Counted from the stretch's first letter, positions 11,040 through 23,122 are shown. The stretch: 64,000 nt of DNA from Cotesia glomerata (GCF_020080835.1 NC_058162.1:12918612-12982611), one strand, 5' to 3'. Program-made: numbers and translations. The notes: generated by a model not told the origin, from the sequence alone.

Positions 11040-11405
11040 GTTTATTACCGCTAGGAAGAGTCGAGTGTCAGGAGCATCGCGGATCACATCGGGTGCTGCT
11101 CCCAGTAGTCATTCGTACACTGGTACGCTGAACTTTCCGCTTTATTAAGACTGAAAACTCGACTTCGGGCCTAAAATAACTTCTGTATGGAGAACTACGC
11201 AAGATAGTTGAAAAATGCAACTTGTGCTTCAACTGTCGTGTTCCGCACCAAGCCGCAGACTGCAAGACCGCTCAATATTTCCGAAAATGTGGTCAACATT
11301 ACCACGCGTTCATCGAGTTTAGATGCAGCAACGAAATCAGCTTCGCCGCAGCCTACATCTTCCGCAAAAGCAACTGATCGTTCCTTTAGACCGATTACAG
11401 CTTGA
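11040..11405 (+). pseudogene. gag: BEL-B2 gag remnant: N-terminal stub and zinc-knuckle region
   Basis: A short gag-like N-terminal stretch (11040-11145) ends at TTATTAA. After only about 65 bp the zinc-knuckle part begins (about 11210), with CNLCFNC and CKT...CGQ in the frame shared with the minus-strand copy at 22735-22868. The whole central DUF1759 part is absent. One expected knuckle Cys is changed (YFRKC, against DCRKC in the other copy). The same junction occurs in element B1. Confidence 0.7.
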
Positions 11406-11489
11406 CATTAAACGTTGATTATTTCAGATTCACTTTCCGCTCCAGTCTTGCTAGCTACCGCTTCAGTCCAGGTCCGTCCACATGATGGT

Positions 11490-12775
11490 AATCCCATCAC
11501 CGCGAGAGTTTTGATCGATCAAGGCTCAGAGTTCTAATTTATGAGACAGACGCTCTTCAAAAAGCTTGGACAACCGCTACAACGCGACATGGTCATGCTC
11601 AAGGGCATTGGCAATGTCTCCGCAGGAAGTTCACTAGGTGGAAGCACAATTGAACTTTATTCGCTGTGTACACCCGCTTCAATGCATGTCAGCATGCATA
11701 TTCTACCAACACTGACGGTAGATCTTCCATCGTTCGTGATCGCTGATCCGGAATGACCACATCTTGATAATCTCAAGCTCGCTGACCCGCACTATCTACA
11801 GCCGCGTTCTGTAGACATTATTCTAGGCGCATCACCAGCCGCACAGATCATGAACGCTGAGATTAAACACGAACTTCGCAATTCTCCGATTGCACAATCC
11901 ACCACGCTTGGTTGGATTGTCTATGGAGCTTTCACAGCTAAACACGCTTCCACGTCACACGCAGAATTACATGCGTCATTAGACACATCATTACAAGACG
12001 CTATCGCAAAGTTTTGGGAACAAGAAGAAGTTCCATCAGGAAATTCACCGCTCAACACCGCTGAAGAAGACGAATGTGAAATTCACTTTCGTCAAACGCA
12101 TTATCGACAGCCTGATGGACGCTACGTAGTGAGATTACCGCTTAAAGCCCCCGAGAGTCAACTTGGCGACTTTATCAACGCAGCCATGGGGTCACTCCGC
12201 AGATTAGTAACCCGCTTTTCGCGAGAAAAAGAATATTCTGACATGTACCGTGCGTTCATGGCAGAATACATACAACTAGGACACATGGCACGAGTTCTAA
12301 TCAACGAATTGCCCGCAAACGCTTACTTCTTGCCTCACCATGGAATATTGAAGCTTGATAGCACTACTACGAAGCTCCGCACAGTGTTCAACGGTTCTTC
12401 TGCAACATCTATAGGAATTTCATTGAACGACATTCTACACGCAGGACCCAAAACGCAAATTGACATCTTCGACGTGATGTTGAGAATTCGCTGCAACAGG
12501 ATTCTATTCGCTACTGACATCACCAAGATGTTAAGCCAGATTGAGGTTGATTCGCTTGATTGGCCACTTCAGTTCATTCTCTGGATAGATGAGAATGACC
12601 TAGTAGACGCTTACTTTCTCCAGACAGTCAACTACGGGACCGCTAGTGCAACTTTTGACGCTGAACGTGTGCTCATCAAACTAGTAAAGGATGAGGGACA
12701 CCGCTTCCCGCTAGCTGTTGCTCCAATGTTGGAAACACGCTACGTAGACGACATCTATGCTGGAGCAGACAACAA
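11490..12775 (+). pseudogene. pol: BEL-B2 protease-RT segment (truncated)
   Basis: The protease motif LIDQGSE lies at about 11510 and is followed by an in-frame TAA near 11535. A TGA at 11754-11756 stands where the sister copy has TGG (Trp). The frame then reads ...LADPHYLQPR, FRQTHYRQPDGRYVVRLP, LRTVFNGS and FATDITKM to RYVDDIYAGADN, so the RT active site YVDD is intact. The reading frame ends at 12779 where repeat sequence replaces the rest of pol. RNase H and integrase are gone. Confidence 0.85.
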
Positions 12776-12990
12776 ATAACTAATATTATAGTCCAAGCTA
12801 TATAATAATTTTTTCTCGCATATTCTATAAACTCACATTAAGATGATCCTCTCCACATTCCTTTCTCATTCCTTTCCTACCAACATCCTGTTACGTAAAC
12901 GTGGTACGCTTCACGTAATTATTACCGTAACTCCTATTCTTTCCCGCTCCACAGCATTATTTATACTTGTTCCACATTTTTACAAATATA
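12776..12990 (+). repeat. SINE-like repeat, copy 1 (head truncated)
   Basis: It matches the reverse complement of about 37974-38150 over some 170 bp, with shared blocks TTTTTTCTCGCATATTC, AACTCACATTAAGATGAT and CACGTAATTATTACC. The other copy carries a tRNA-like head, which here is cut to AGTCCAAGCTATATAATAA. It sits exactly where BEL-B2 pol breaks off, so its arrival probably accompanied the deletion. Confidence 0.65.
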
Positions 12991-12994
12991 AATA

Positions 12995-13292
12995 ATGTTA
13001 ATTGCTATTAACCCGCTTTAGTTTGTTACAGATAAATTGTAAAAATAATTCTCCGCTTTTCCAGTGTCGGCAGTGTGCCCAACCACGTGTCAATCGGCTT
13101 CGCTTTATTAATCACGCAGTGCTTTATTTATTCGCTTTTATTTAAACAATCCGCTAACATATTGAATAAATATTAAGTGTAATTTGTGTAAATAAATTTA
13201 TTGTGTTCATTTTAATAATATTTGTGCGTTTTAATTGAGATATACAGACCAAAACCTGATCCTTCGCTTTCCCGCATTTTCAGCATTTTACA
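12995..13292 (+). repeat. Partial 3' LTR of BEL-B2
   Basis: It repeats 10655-10953 with few changes, from TTAACCCGCTTTAGTTTGTT to ...CAGCATTTTACA at 13292. Confidence 0.8.
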
Positions 13293-13299
13293 GGCACAG

Positions 13300-13304
<5 letters not shown>

Positions 13305-13348
<44 letters not shown>
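13305..13348. repeat. (TA)n microsatellite
   Basis: An uninterrupted TA run of about 22 repeats just outside the BEL-B2 LTR. Confidence 0.95.
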
Positions 13349-13352
<4 letters not shown>

Positions 13353-15228
13353 CCAAATTTTCAAGGGGGGTATACGGGAAGTTAACTAAACTTAATTCTA
13401 AAAATAAAATCTGGATTATACTTCGTTATCTTTCCGATTCTTGGTCTCTAGTCTCGATAAAATAGGGCGCCAGGTAATTTTTAATCACTAGAATTACCAA
13501 ACTAGTGAACACGGAACGTAAAGAATTTTTATTCGCTAGGAATTCTCAAACTAGCTAAACTTAAACGCAAACTCAAACAATATCAGAACTCAAACTTAAA
13601 CTCAAACGTAATTAGATAATTTTTATTCGCTAGAAATTATTAAACTAGCTAAAACGTAAACTGAATCAAAAATACAGAAAACTTAACAAAATAAAGACCA
13701 AAAATCAGAAGGACAACGGAATACCTCGGGGTCGCTCAGTGTGCTGGTTTGTGGAGAGAGGGGGTGGTTCGAGTAGAGAGGATCCATAATTGTAATAATT
13801 TTATACGCAACACTAAAAATTTATCATTAAAACAAAATCGGTATTTATTCAGTAAACCGTAAACTTAATTAACAAACTTAATCTCAAATCCATATAAAAT
13901 TACTAGAACGATATAGCTAACAATATCAACGCTATAGCCAAGTTACAGTACCTTATTCTTATAAAATAAAACAAATAAATAAATAAATCTTAATGACTCG
14001 AATCACAATCTCAATTAAATCTATCAACAAAACTCTAAATTCTTTATAATACAAAAGTTTACTATTAACGAGACTATCCGCGATCTCAAGACCAAAAACT
14101 AAATTATTAACGCTCAAATTACAATAAATAAACTAAAATCATACCTGATATAAACAATGCCGATGCTGAGTAACTTTTTATACTAACTTAAATAAACCTC
14201 ATAACTATATTCATTTCTGTAACGTAAACTAAAATGCAAGAGACTAAACTCTTCACCTGTAGCTGCAATAATACGCACATCCGATCACTTAAAGTGATCA
14301 GAGGCGACTCTCTAACTCGACTGTCCTCTACGAGGTCTAAGACTCAACTCTCTTTAACAAAATCTAAAATCCAACTATCTTTAACAAAATCTAAAACTCA
14401 AGTATTCTTAAACGTGACTCACTTCCAACTAAAATTTCTATATTCAATTAATCCCCATAAACATTTTAATCTCTAAATCAAACAATTGAGGCTCGGAGTA
14501 CGGATATTCCTTTAGTGGATGCTCTCCGGGAACTGACTACTGCTGGGATCGAAACCAAAAACGTAACTCAAAACGTAACTTAAACTCAAAATTAAAATAT
14601 CAAAAATGTAACTTAAACGTAACAAAAACTTAACGAAAAACGTAAACGTAAACGTAACTCAAACTGATCTCATATGCTTTCGTCATGTTCCTCTACATTG
14701 GAGCGCTGGCGGCTCAACCAGACCTAGGCATTCCACCCGGAAGTCTCAAAGGGTTAGACCAACGTCTCACATCAAACGAAACCGGGTGACTTATAGTCCC
14801 GCTCCTCGGTAACGCTGATTTACCCACATACTCTGCAACCTCCAAACTCAATAACTCAAAACTTACAATTCGAAACTCAAAACTAAAAATTCAAAACCCA
14901 CAAACTCAAAATAACTCAATAAAACCCATAAATAACTCGACCTCTATATTTTTTAAGAACTTGACTCTAAAACTGACTCTAATTTCAAAAATCTCAAAAG
15001 CTCGACTGTAACTGTAACTCTCTAAATTCACACTAAAACTGTAGCTCCTCGTTACTCGGCATCTACACTCGGACTCTACTCACTAAAGACTCGCTAAGAA
15101 CTCACTTTTAATCCTCTCAATTATTTTCTATAAAATTTTGGCCTTGGAATATCGACTTAAAATCACAAAAAATCCGTTGGCGCTAGTGACGTTCATTTTA
15201 AATAGACCCCGGTCGAAAAAATAACGTC

Positions 15229-15231
<3 letters not shown>
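13349..15231. other. A/C-rich non-coding stretch, possible LTR-element derivative
   Basis: No gene is seen. On the minus strand a TGGCGCCC at about 13470 equals the PBS-like motif found twice at 34372 and 35971, so an LTR could lie to its right. Short repeats are common: TTCGCTAG...AAACTAGCTAAA twice near 13530-13650, three copies of a TCTTTAACAAAATCTAAAA unit at 14345-14400, and many CTCAAAAC/CGTAACTTAAAC words at 14560-15030. The 80-codon frame at 14234-14476 only reads these repeats. Confidence 0.45.

Positions 15232-15295
<64 letters not shown>
15232..15295. repeat. (TA)n microsatellite
   Basis: About 32 TA repeats. The following 215 bp (15296-15512) are non-coding. Confidence 0.95.
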
Positions 15296-15297
<2 letters not shown>

Positions 15298-15512
15298 GAC
15301 ATAACGCGGCTTGTCACGACGATAGCGTAGCCAATTTACAACAGATCTTTACAAAACTCAATATACTTATTCTAAAGTTCAATACCGAAGTCAAGTTCGA
15401 AGATAAGCTTAATTGGTCAAGTAATTTAGAAATGCCAGGATTTCATAACTTTGAAAATCATAAAAATTCATACTTCTTTACTTTCTTACTCGAATAACTT
15501 TTGAATAGAATA

Positions 15513-16147
15513 TGTAACGTTCTCGTAAAAATTAATTAATAAAATTATTTAAGAAAAAAAATATTACGGCTCCGTTAGTGACAAAAATTTATCGCCAGCG
15601 AAGTAACGGAAATCTCTAATGATAAGAGTCGCCGTTGCTCGCGGATAGCCTAAACATCTTGCGTCAGCATAAGATCCGCAGCTCGACGACGTTCCCGAGG
15701 TGTAACCTGAGACCAACAATGGCTGACAATCAAAAGATTGTACCATTTTAAGCAATCAGAATAGTCAGTCGATCCAGAATCTTAATAGAGCACGGAGCTT
15801 TGCTCCGTACACACCTGACCCTACTGCAGTTATCTTTATCATTATTTATTATCATTAGTTCTTACTTATTGGCTATTCATTTCTATTGGAGACGAGCGCT
15901 CATAACCCGTTCTCTCTTCCTAAAAAATCATATATCCTCTCTGGCCCTAATTGCTGTTCAAGGCCTAAATTCTGCCTCGTGAGTGGTCAAAAGGTCAAAT
16001 AATTATTGTCCAATCCAGCAAGGGATCCAGCAAGTTTGAATCTTACAAACAAAATCATCTGTGACGATACACCTGAGGTCGATTGATTCTCTAATGATGT
16101 CAACCTGGATTATTTATAATTAATGCCTCAAATTTGGGAACATTACA
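15513..16147 (+). repeat. 5' LTR of a gypsy-like element (635 bp)
   Basis: It starts TGTAACGTTCTCG and ends GGGAACATTACA, imperfect inverted termini typical of LTRs. Relatives occur at 23793-25051 and 26091-27237, sharing blocks such as ACATCTTGCGTCA and CATCTGTGACGA. It is followed by GTGGTGCTGTGACCAGG, a plausible PBS region, so this looks like a 5' LTR with its internal region to the right. Assignment to gypsy rather than another LTR class is inference from the termini. Confidence 0.7.
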
Positions 16148-16829
16148 GTGGTGCTGTGACCAGGATCACAGGTAATACCAGTGATTGTGATTCAAAACTG
16201 AAAATTAAGAAATTGTGAAATTTAAAAGCGGTTGTGAATTAACTTCGGTGCCAAATTACTCATCGCGGAGTGACATTATGTGACGTTATTCAATAAAACC
16301 AACTTTTGTTCAAAGTGAACGAATTCTATCAATTTAATTTATTTTTCGATAGTTTTGAACAGCCGCGTGTGATTATATTATGAATAAATAATTGTGCTAA
16401 ATAAAATAAAATTGTTTAGTGAAATATGAGTGCAGTGGATGTTGCTTGAACGCGAGATATTATATTTTGCCGTCGGAAGATGACATCTTTATTAAAATTT
16501 GACACGTTGGCACCAGACATTGAAATTTGTTTTAAAAATTGTTGTTACGGACCTTTAAATGGGTGATAATGATACATTTTAATCTCAATTTATGATTGCA
16601 TTCAATTGAAAAATTTATGTCAACATTAATTAGTATATATTCTCGCCAGTTCATAAATTTACATTAAGATTATTGTAATGCATTAATTTTGAACTGCTAG
16701 AATTAATTATAACGACGATTATCAAATTTACATATAGTAAAATTATTTTATTGATAAGTGAAATATTTGGAGTCTATAATTTCGCGTGCAAAAAAAAAAA
16801 ATAAATGGTACTTGAGCTTTTTAAATTAA
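16148..16829 (+). pseudogene. Leader and gag start remnant of the LTR element at 15513
   Basis: After the LTR there is a non-coding leader, then ATG at 16426 opening MSAVDVA, followed at once by TGA and then an open TRDIIFCRRKMTSLLKFD in the same frame to about 16510. That layout suggests a gag N-terminus with an early nonsense change (possibly Trp TGG to TGA). The rest is AT-rich without a frame and ends at the repeat starting near 16830. Confidence 0.35.
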
Positions 16830-17857
16830 AAAAAATTAGGAAAACGGTTGACCCTAAAGGCCATCACTGCAACTTCCCGCTAATTCCGTTAATACCTGGC
16901 CGCTTTTTTGAGCTCTTCGAGCTCAAAAGTACAATCTGTGTGTTGTTTTAAGCTCTCCGAGCTCAAAAAGATACCTTTTCTATGCTTTTGAGCTCTTTGA
17001 GCTCAAAAGTCTGATAGAAGTTTCATGGAACACTATTTTTTGAATGTTCATACCGCAATAACTTTTGAATGAATGAACCGATTTTTACGCGGTTGGCGGC
17101 ATTCTACGTAGTTTTTTAAGCCTTATAAATAATTTCTAAGTTTCAATTGGTCAAACTAGAAATTTCGGAGTAACTCTGAAAAAACACTTTTTTCGGTTTT
17201 CTTTCGTTCACGATATCTCTCGAACGAATCAACCGATTTTGACCAGCTTGGTGGCAATCGACGTGATTTTATGATGTTAAGAGCTAATTAGTTTTTGGAA
17301 TCGATCGGTAGAGCTGTTTGAAAGTTATTCCAAAAAATGTCGAAGTTATGTTGAAAAAATCCTTATTTCCAAATATTTCGTCGAGGATATCTCTCGAACT
17401 AATCAACCGATTTCCACGTCTTTGGCGGCAATCGACGCGGTTTTTTAACCTCTGAAATTATTCTCTATCATCAAAAACGATCCGAGTAGAAATGACGAAG
17501 TTATGTGAAAAAAACAGTTTTTTCGGTTTTTTTCGGTTTTATTTCGTTCACGCTATCTCTCGAACGAATCAACCGATTTCGACCGGATTAGCGCCGATCG
17601 GCGTGGTTTTTTGACGTTAAGAGCTAATTAGTTTTTGAAATTGATCGATCGAGCCGTTTAAAAGATATTCCAAAAAAACCACTTTCAAAAATGATTTTTT
17701 TCTAATTTTTTTTGAGATTTTTCAAAATTTCTCAAAATCTATCGGTCCGAATCGGTTCAAATTCTTAAAAAATCTAAGTTTGGCAAAGCCCTTTCGAATG
17801 GCACCAACCGCGATGAAATCCGTTCAACCGTTCAAAAGTTATAAGTGATTCACATAC

Positions 17858-17936
<79 letters not shown>

Positions 17937-18090
17937 TACAGACAAAGTGACAACCTCGCGGGGATAGTCAGGGAAGCTTCCTGTGACCTTCAAACGTCGA
18001 GATCTGATGAAAACTCGATTTTTGCAAAACGGGGTGAAAACAATAACTTCCCGATTTTTGAAAATCTGAGATTTTTAGCGGGAAGTTAAA
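16830..18090. mobile_element. Non-autonomous repeat with an AACTTCCCGC terminal motif
   Basis: AACTTCCCGCTAA at 16871 and its reverse complement TTAGCGGGAAGTT at 18076-18088 bound the element. An outer GGAAAACGGTTGACCC is shared with a second copy near 28690. Inside are GAGCTC palindromes and four degenerate copies (about 17040, 17200, 17380, 17545) of a block with CGAACGAATCAACCGATTT and CAATCGACG...GTTTTTT, at a spacing of about 165-180 bp. A CA microsatellite lies near the right end. No transposase frame; the superfamily is not identified. Confidence 0.6.
17860..17932. repeat. (CA)n microsatellite
   Basis: About 36 CA repeats ending CATACATACAGACA, inside the AACTTCCCGC-ended repeat. Confidence 0.95.
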
Positions 18091-18230
18091 AAAAGAGAAT
18101 TCATAAAGTTCTTTTCAATTAATTAAATAGAATTATTGTATAATTATGTTGTATTAATAACATTCTATTCTATTTAGCTCGATTTTATTCGTGCTTAATT
18201 ATCAATAGTAGTTATTGTTAAGAGAAGTAT

Positions 18231-18843
18231 TGTAAAATGTTAAAAATGCGAGAAAGCGGAGGATCAGGTTTTGGTCTGGATATCTCAATTAAAAAGCGGT
18301 AATATTGTTAAAAAATTAACACTATAAAATTATTTACACTAAATACAAGTTATATTTAATATGATAATTTGCAGAGTGTTTAAATCAAAGCGGATAAATA
18401 AAGCACTGCGTGTATAATCAAGCGAAGCCGGTTGACACGTGGTTGAACACACTTCCGGCACTGGAAAAGCAGAGAATTAATTGCACAAATAACACAATTT
18501 ATCTGTAACAAACTAAAGCGGATTAATAACAGTTAATTTAAGCAAATTCAATTATTAAATAAGCGAAATGCAGTTTATTAAAAAAAAACGAAAGTAAAGA
18601 AATACTAATGGCGACTTGATGCAGCGAAAGTTAAATAATAATAATGCGTCTTCTTCCTCGGCGACTTGGGGAAGAAGGCTTATTGCGCATGTCTGCTGAG
18701 CAATTAGCCAATCACGCCATAGCGTGATGTCAAGCTAAGCTTTCATAGACGGTTAGTTTTTGCGGGAACTAGCGGTAGACAGGTGCGGCTCGTGAAATTG
18801 GGAGTCCCCCAGGGGCGATTCTATCGCGCCTGTTCACTGAACA
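18231..18843 (-). repeat. 3' LTR of BEL-B1 (613 bp)
   Basis: It runs from TGTAAAATGTTAAAAATGCG at the left edge to ...TTCACTGAACA at 18843, colinear with 23123-23751. The PPT of the element (GGGGGTGAA on the minus strand) lies at 18844-18852. Confidence 0.9.
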
Positions 18844-21800
18844 TTCACCCCCAGGTTGGCGGCTGCGTCGACAAGATCGTCTTTTTCATATTTTAGCGGC
18901 AAGACACAGAGCTTTGTAATTGGACGTACTAGTTCTGTGTTAACTGTCTTGACAGTTACCACGCGGACTTGTCCATCTTCCCCTGGATGGAGAGCGATGA
19001 CAACTGAACCCACTTTGATCTCGTTGCGTTGATGATGCCACATTGAAATGGCCTGGTAGCGGTGGATGCAGTCCTGATAATAGCGTTTCCAGAAATGTTG
19101 AACCATTTGCTGGACTTGTTTCCAATGAGAGAGCCGAGCCGGTTGTACTTCTGTCAGCGATGGCTCTGTTATTGCGGTCAGTGACTGTCCGATTAAGAAA
19201 TGACCTGGTGTCAGTACTGCCAGGTCAGCAGAATCTTCATTCAGCGGTGTGAGTGGTTTGGTGTTCAAGATAGCTTCAATTTGAGCCAGTAGCGTTGAAT
19301 ATTGCTTAAGCGTCAACAGCGAGTTTTCGATTGTTCTACGAAGGTGAAACTTAATAGATTTCACAGCGGCTTCCCATTTTCCTCCAAAATGTGGAGCTCC
19401 AGGTGGATTGAACTTCCAGTTCGTGCCATCTTGAGCGATTAAAACTGATAATTCTCGAAGTGTGCGGGATCCTGCAGCGAATAGTCGTCTTAGCTTTTTA
19501 TCTGCCCCTACAAAGTTGGTTCCACATTCTGAATATAGCGTATGACAGATACCTCGGCGACTTGTAAAGTGGCGATAAGCGGCAATGAAGGTGGCAGTGG
19601 TGTCGTCAGTAACTAGCTCTAGATGTACAGCTGAGCTGAACATGCAGATAAAGACTGCAATCCAGCTTTTGTATGTTTTTGCTCCATGTGCTTAAAAAGT
19701 TTTCAGCGTGATAGGTCCAGCGTAGTCAAGTCCTGTATGCAGGAAAGCTCGAGTTGCTGCACTCGTGCGGCAAGTAGTTGACCCATCAACTGTTGAGCGC
19801 GTTCTCCACGGTGTCTAGTGCAGATAGCGTAGCGTAATATAAATGATCTGACTGAAACACGGCCTCCAATGATCCAGACACTCTTGTGTAAGTCAGCGAG
19901 CGTAAGCTGAGTACCTTCGTGAAGCGTTTCGCGGTGCGAATCATCAATCAGGATTGATGTAAGCGGTGATTGTCTTGGTAGAATCGCTGGATGATTTTCT
20001 TCTGGGTCCAGCAATGCGTGTTTCAAGCGACCGCCGACTCTCAGGACTCTCTGATGGTCGATGAACGGAGTCAGCTTGGTGATGCAGTTATTTTTCGGCA
20101 GACCATCACCATCTTGAAGCGTGTGAATCTCTCTAGCGAAGTATTGTCCTTGAGTGAACTTTATCAAGGTCAATTTAGCGCGCTTCAGGTCTGATGGAGT
20201 AAGCGGGTAGGCCAGCGAAGATTGTCGAACTCTTTTGAAGCGGTCGATGACACGATGCCAGATGCTGAGCTTCCGTAGCAGTGGAAACAGCTGGGTGTAA
20301 TGCGATAGTAATTGTTGGAGCAGGCAGTTTTTTGCTTTCCAAGTTACTAGTGTCAGACCTTGGTGTTTTTCTCGATGCGTTGCGTTGTCAGCTGGAGGTT
20401 CCAAAGTGGGCCGAGAGGATTCTGGTTCATGAAGCCAAGTCAGTCCATACCACCAGAGAGCTTGTTGTTTGAGCTTTAGCGTTGGTATACCTCTTGAAGC
20501 GCAGTCAGCGGGGTTTTGTTTTTGTGGAATAAATTTCCAGGAGACATCTCGAAGCGTTTCTTGGATTTTTCCCACTCTTTTGCGGACAAATGTCTTTCAG
20601 CGGGTTGCTGGACTTTTAATCCATGCGAGAGTCATGGCGGAGTCAGTCCAGAGATTTATCATGACATTTTCAAGCGACTGTACTTCCTTGACATGACGAA
20701 TCAGTTGTGTAAGCAACCATGCAGCAGATAATTCCAAGCGTGGAATTGTCATGGTCTTCAGCGGTGCTACTTGCGTTTTTGAACACAAAAGTGAGACCTT
20801 TGTGTTCCCATCAGCGTCAGTGACTCTCAAATAATAAACAGCGGCAGCAATTGCGTTTTGCGAAGCGTCTGAGAACCCGTGCAATTCTATTGTTGTTCCA
20901 GGTGCAATATTATTTCAACGTGGAATGTAGATGGATTCGATGTTTCGAAGATCCTCGCGGTATCCAGTCCATTTATGAATGAGTGATGATGACAATTGTT
21001 TATCTCATGACACTCTATCTAGCCACAGATCTTGCATAAAGATCTTGGCTTTGACGATAATTGGTGCGAGAAGTCCTAGCGGGTCATACAGCTTAGCGAT
21101 TTCAGACAAAATAGCTTTTTTTGTCTTAAGTGTCTCTGGTGGTAGCGTGTCCTTGAACTGGAGAGCGTCAGTGTTTGAATTCCAGTACATGCCTAGGACC
21201 TTAACTAGTTCATCACTGATTTATTTAAGCGGTGTTTATAGCTGCTTTTCTGGAGCGACTTCAGCAAAAAGTCTTAGACTATTGCTAGCCCATTTGGCAA
21301 GCGATTGTCTGCCCCACCGTATATGTCATCTACGTAGCGTATTTCCAACATTGGAGCAACAGCTAGCGGGAAGCGGTGTCCCTCATCCTTTACTAGTTGG
21401 ATGAGCACACGTACAGCGTCAAAAGGTGCACTAGCGGTCCCGTAGGTGACTGTCTTGAGACGGTAAGCGTCTACTAGGTCATTCTCATCTATTCAGAGAA
21501 TGCACTGAAGCGGCCAATCAAGCGAATCAACCTCAATCTGTCTGAACATCTTGGTGATGTCAGTAGCGAATAGAATCCTGTTGCAGCGGATTATCAACAT
21601 CACGTCGAAAATGTCAATTTGCGTTTTGGGTCCTGCGTGTAGAATGTCGTTCAATGAAATTCCTGTATATGTTGCACAAGAACCGTTGAACACTGTGCGG
21701 AGCTTCGTAGTGGTGCTATCAAGCTTCAATACCCCATGGTGAGGCAAGGAGTAAGCGTTTGCGGGCAAGTCGTTGATTGGAACTCGAACCATGTCTCCTA

Positions 21801-22629
21801 GTTTTATGTATTCTGCCATGAACGTGCGATACATGTCAGAATATTCTTTTTCTCGCGAAAAGCGGGTTATTAATCTGCGGAGTGACCTCATGGCTGCGTT
21901 GATAGAGTCGCCAAGTTGACTCTCGGGTGCTTTAAACGGTAATCTCACTACGTAGCGTTCATCAGGCTGTCGATAATGCGTTTGACGAAAGTAAACTTCA
22001 CATTCATCTCCTTTAGCGGTGTTGAGCGGTGAATTACCTGATGGAACCTCTTCCTGTTCCCAAAACTTTGCGATAGCGTCTTGTAATGATGTGTCTAATG
22101 ACGCATGTAATTCTGCGTGTGACGTGGAAGCGTGTTTAGCGGTGACAGCTCCATAGACAATCCAACCAAGCGTGGTGGATTGTTCAATCGAAGTATTGCG
22201 AAGTCCACGTTTAATTTCAGCGTTCATGATCTGTGCGGCTGGTGATGCACCTAGAATAATGTCTACAGGACGCGGCTGTAGATAATGCGGGTCAGCGAGC
22301 TTGAGATTCTCAAGATGCGGCCATTTCGGATCAGCGATCACGAACGATGGAAGATTTTCCGTCAGCGTTGGTAGAATATGCACGCTGACATGCATTGATG
22401 CGGTCGTACACAGCGAACGAAGCTCAATTGTGCTCACACTTAGTAAACTTCCTGCGGAGACATTGCCAATGCCCTTGAGCATGACCATGTCGCGTTGTAG
22501 TGGTTGTCCAAGCTTCATGAAGAGCGTCTGTCTCATAAATGAGAGCTCTGAGCCTTGATCAATCAAAACTCTACCGGTGATGGGATTACCATGATGCGGA
22601 CGGCCCTGAAATAAAGCGGTAGCTAGCAA
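18834..22629 (-). pseudogene. pol: BEL-B1 Pol: protease to integrase (multiply broken)
   Basis: Read from 22629 leftward: protease (LIDQGSELSFM), linker, RT to FATDITKMFRQIEVD, RYVDDIYGGADN (active site present), the A17 region (SEIAKLYDPLGLLAP), RNase H (MHGFSDAS, WTDS), and the integrase with zinc region and GGKWEAA plus DUF5641. Breaks: TGA at 21493, about 60 bp deleted after GADN (near 21310), TGA at 21005, TGA at 20597, a frameshift near 19745, TAA near 19693, and a short in-frame loss in DUF5641 near 19000. The second integrase Asp is Glu (YSECGTNF; element C has YSDCGTNF). The final stop TGA (18834) lies inside the 3' LTR. Confidence 0.9.
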
Positions 22630-22734
22630 GACTTGAGTGGAAAGTGAATCTGAAATAATTAACGGTTAATGTCAAGCTGTAAACGGTCTAAAGAAACGAT
22701 TAGTTGCCTGTGCGGAAGATGTAGGCTGCGGCGA

Positions 22735-22868
22735 AGCTGATTTCGTCGGTGCATCCGAACTGGATGACCGCGTGGTGACGTTGACCACATTTTCGGCAAT
22801 CTTGAGCGGTCTTGCAGTCTGCGGCGCGGTGCGGAACACGACAGTTGAAGCACAAGTTGCATTTTTCA
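22735..22868 (-). pseudogene. gag: BEL-B1 gag remnant: zinc knuckles only
   Basis: On the minus strand the frame reads KCNLCFNCRVPHRAADCK then CRKCGQRHH, the CCHC/CCHH-type knuckles of a BEL Gag, ending shortly after at TAA. The stretch between the PBS and here is only about 230 bp and holds a gag-like N-terminal stub, so the DUF1759 core is deleted at the same place as in B2. Confidence 0.75.
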
Positions 22869-23102
22869 ATTCTCTTGCGTAGTTCTACATATAGAAGTTA
22901 TTTTAGGCCCGAAGTCGAGTTTTCAGTGTTAATAAAGCGGAAAGTTCAGCGTACCAGTGTACGAATGACTACCAGGAGCAGCACCCGATGTGCTCCGCGA
23001 TGCTCCTGACACTCGACCCTTCCTAGCGGTAATAAACTTTACTCTACAACACAAGTATTAGCGGTATAATTAATTTAAATTATTTGAGATAGACCCAGCC
23101 TG

Positions 23103-23120
23103 ATCCGGCTTGAGAGACCA
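23103..23120 (-). other. Primer-binding site of BEL-B1
   Basis: On the minus strand TGGTCTCTCAAGCCGGATCA follows the 5' LTR after two bases. With two or three changes it is complementary to a tRNA-Tyr-type 3' end (B2 has the closer TGGTCCATCGAGCCGGATC). The tRNA identity is from memory. Confidence 0.65.
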
Positions 23121-23122
23121 AA

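Larger units (their letters stand above)
10541..13292 (+). mobile_element. BEL/Pao element B2, degraded copy of the BEL-B family
   Basis: This plus-strand relative of the element at 18231-23751 keeps part of the 5' LTR (10541-10953), a PBS (TGGTCCATCGAGCCGGATC from 10956, complementary to a tRNA-Tyr-like 3' end), a gag remnant, a protease-RT segment ending near 12775, and part of the 3' LTR (12995-13292). The second half of pol is missing; a SINE-like repeat fills 12776-12990. Both LTRs lack their first part. No target duplication was found. Confidence 0.85.

Noticed and set aside
11068..11265. Minus-strand frame repeated at 22812-23009
   Set aside because: It is the antisense of the BEL-B gag stub; its repetition reflects the two element copies.
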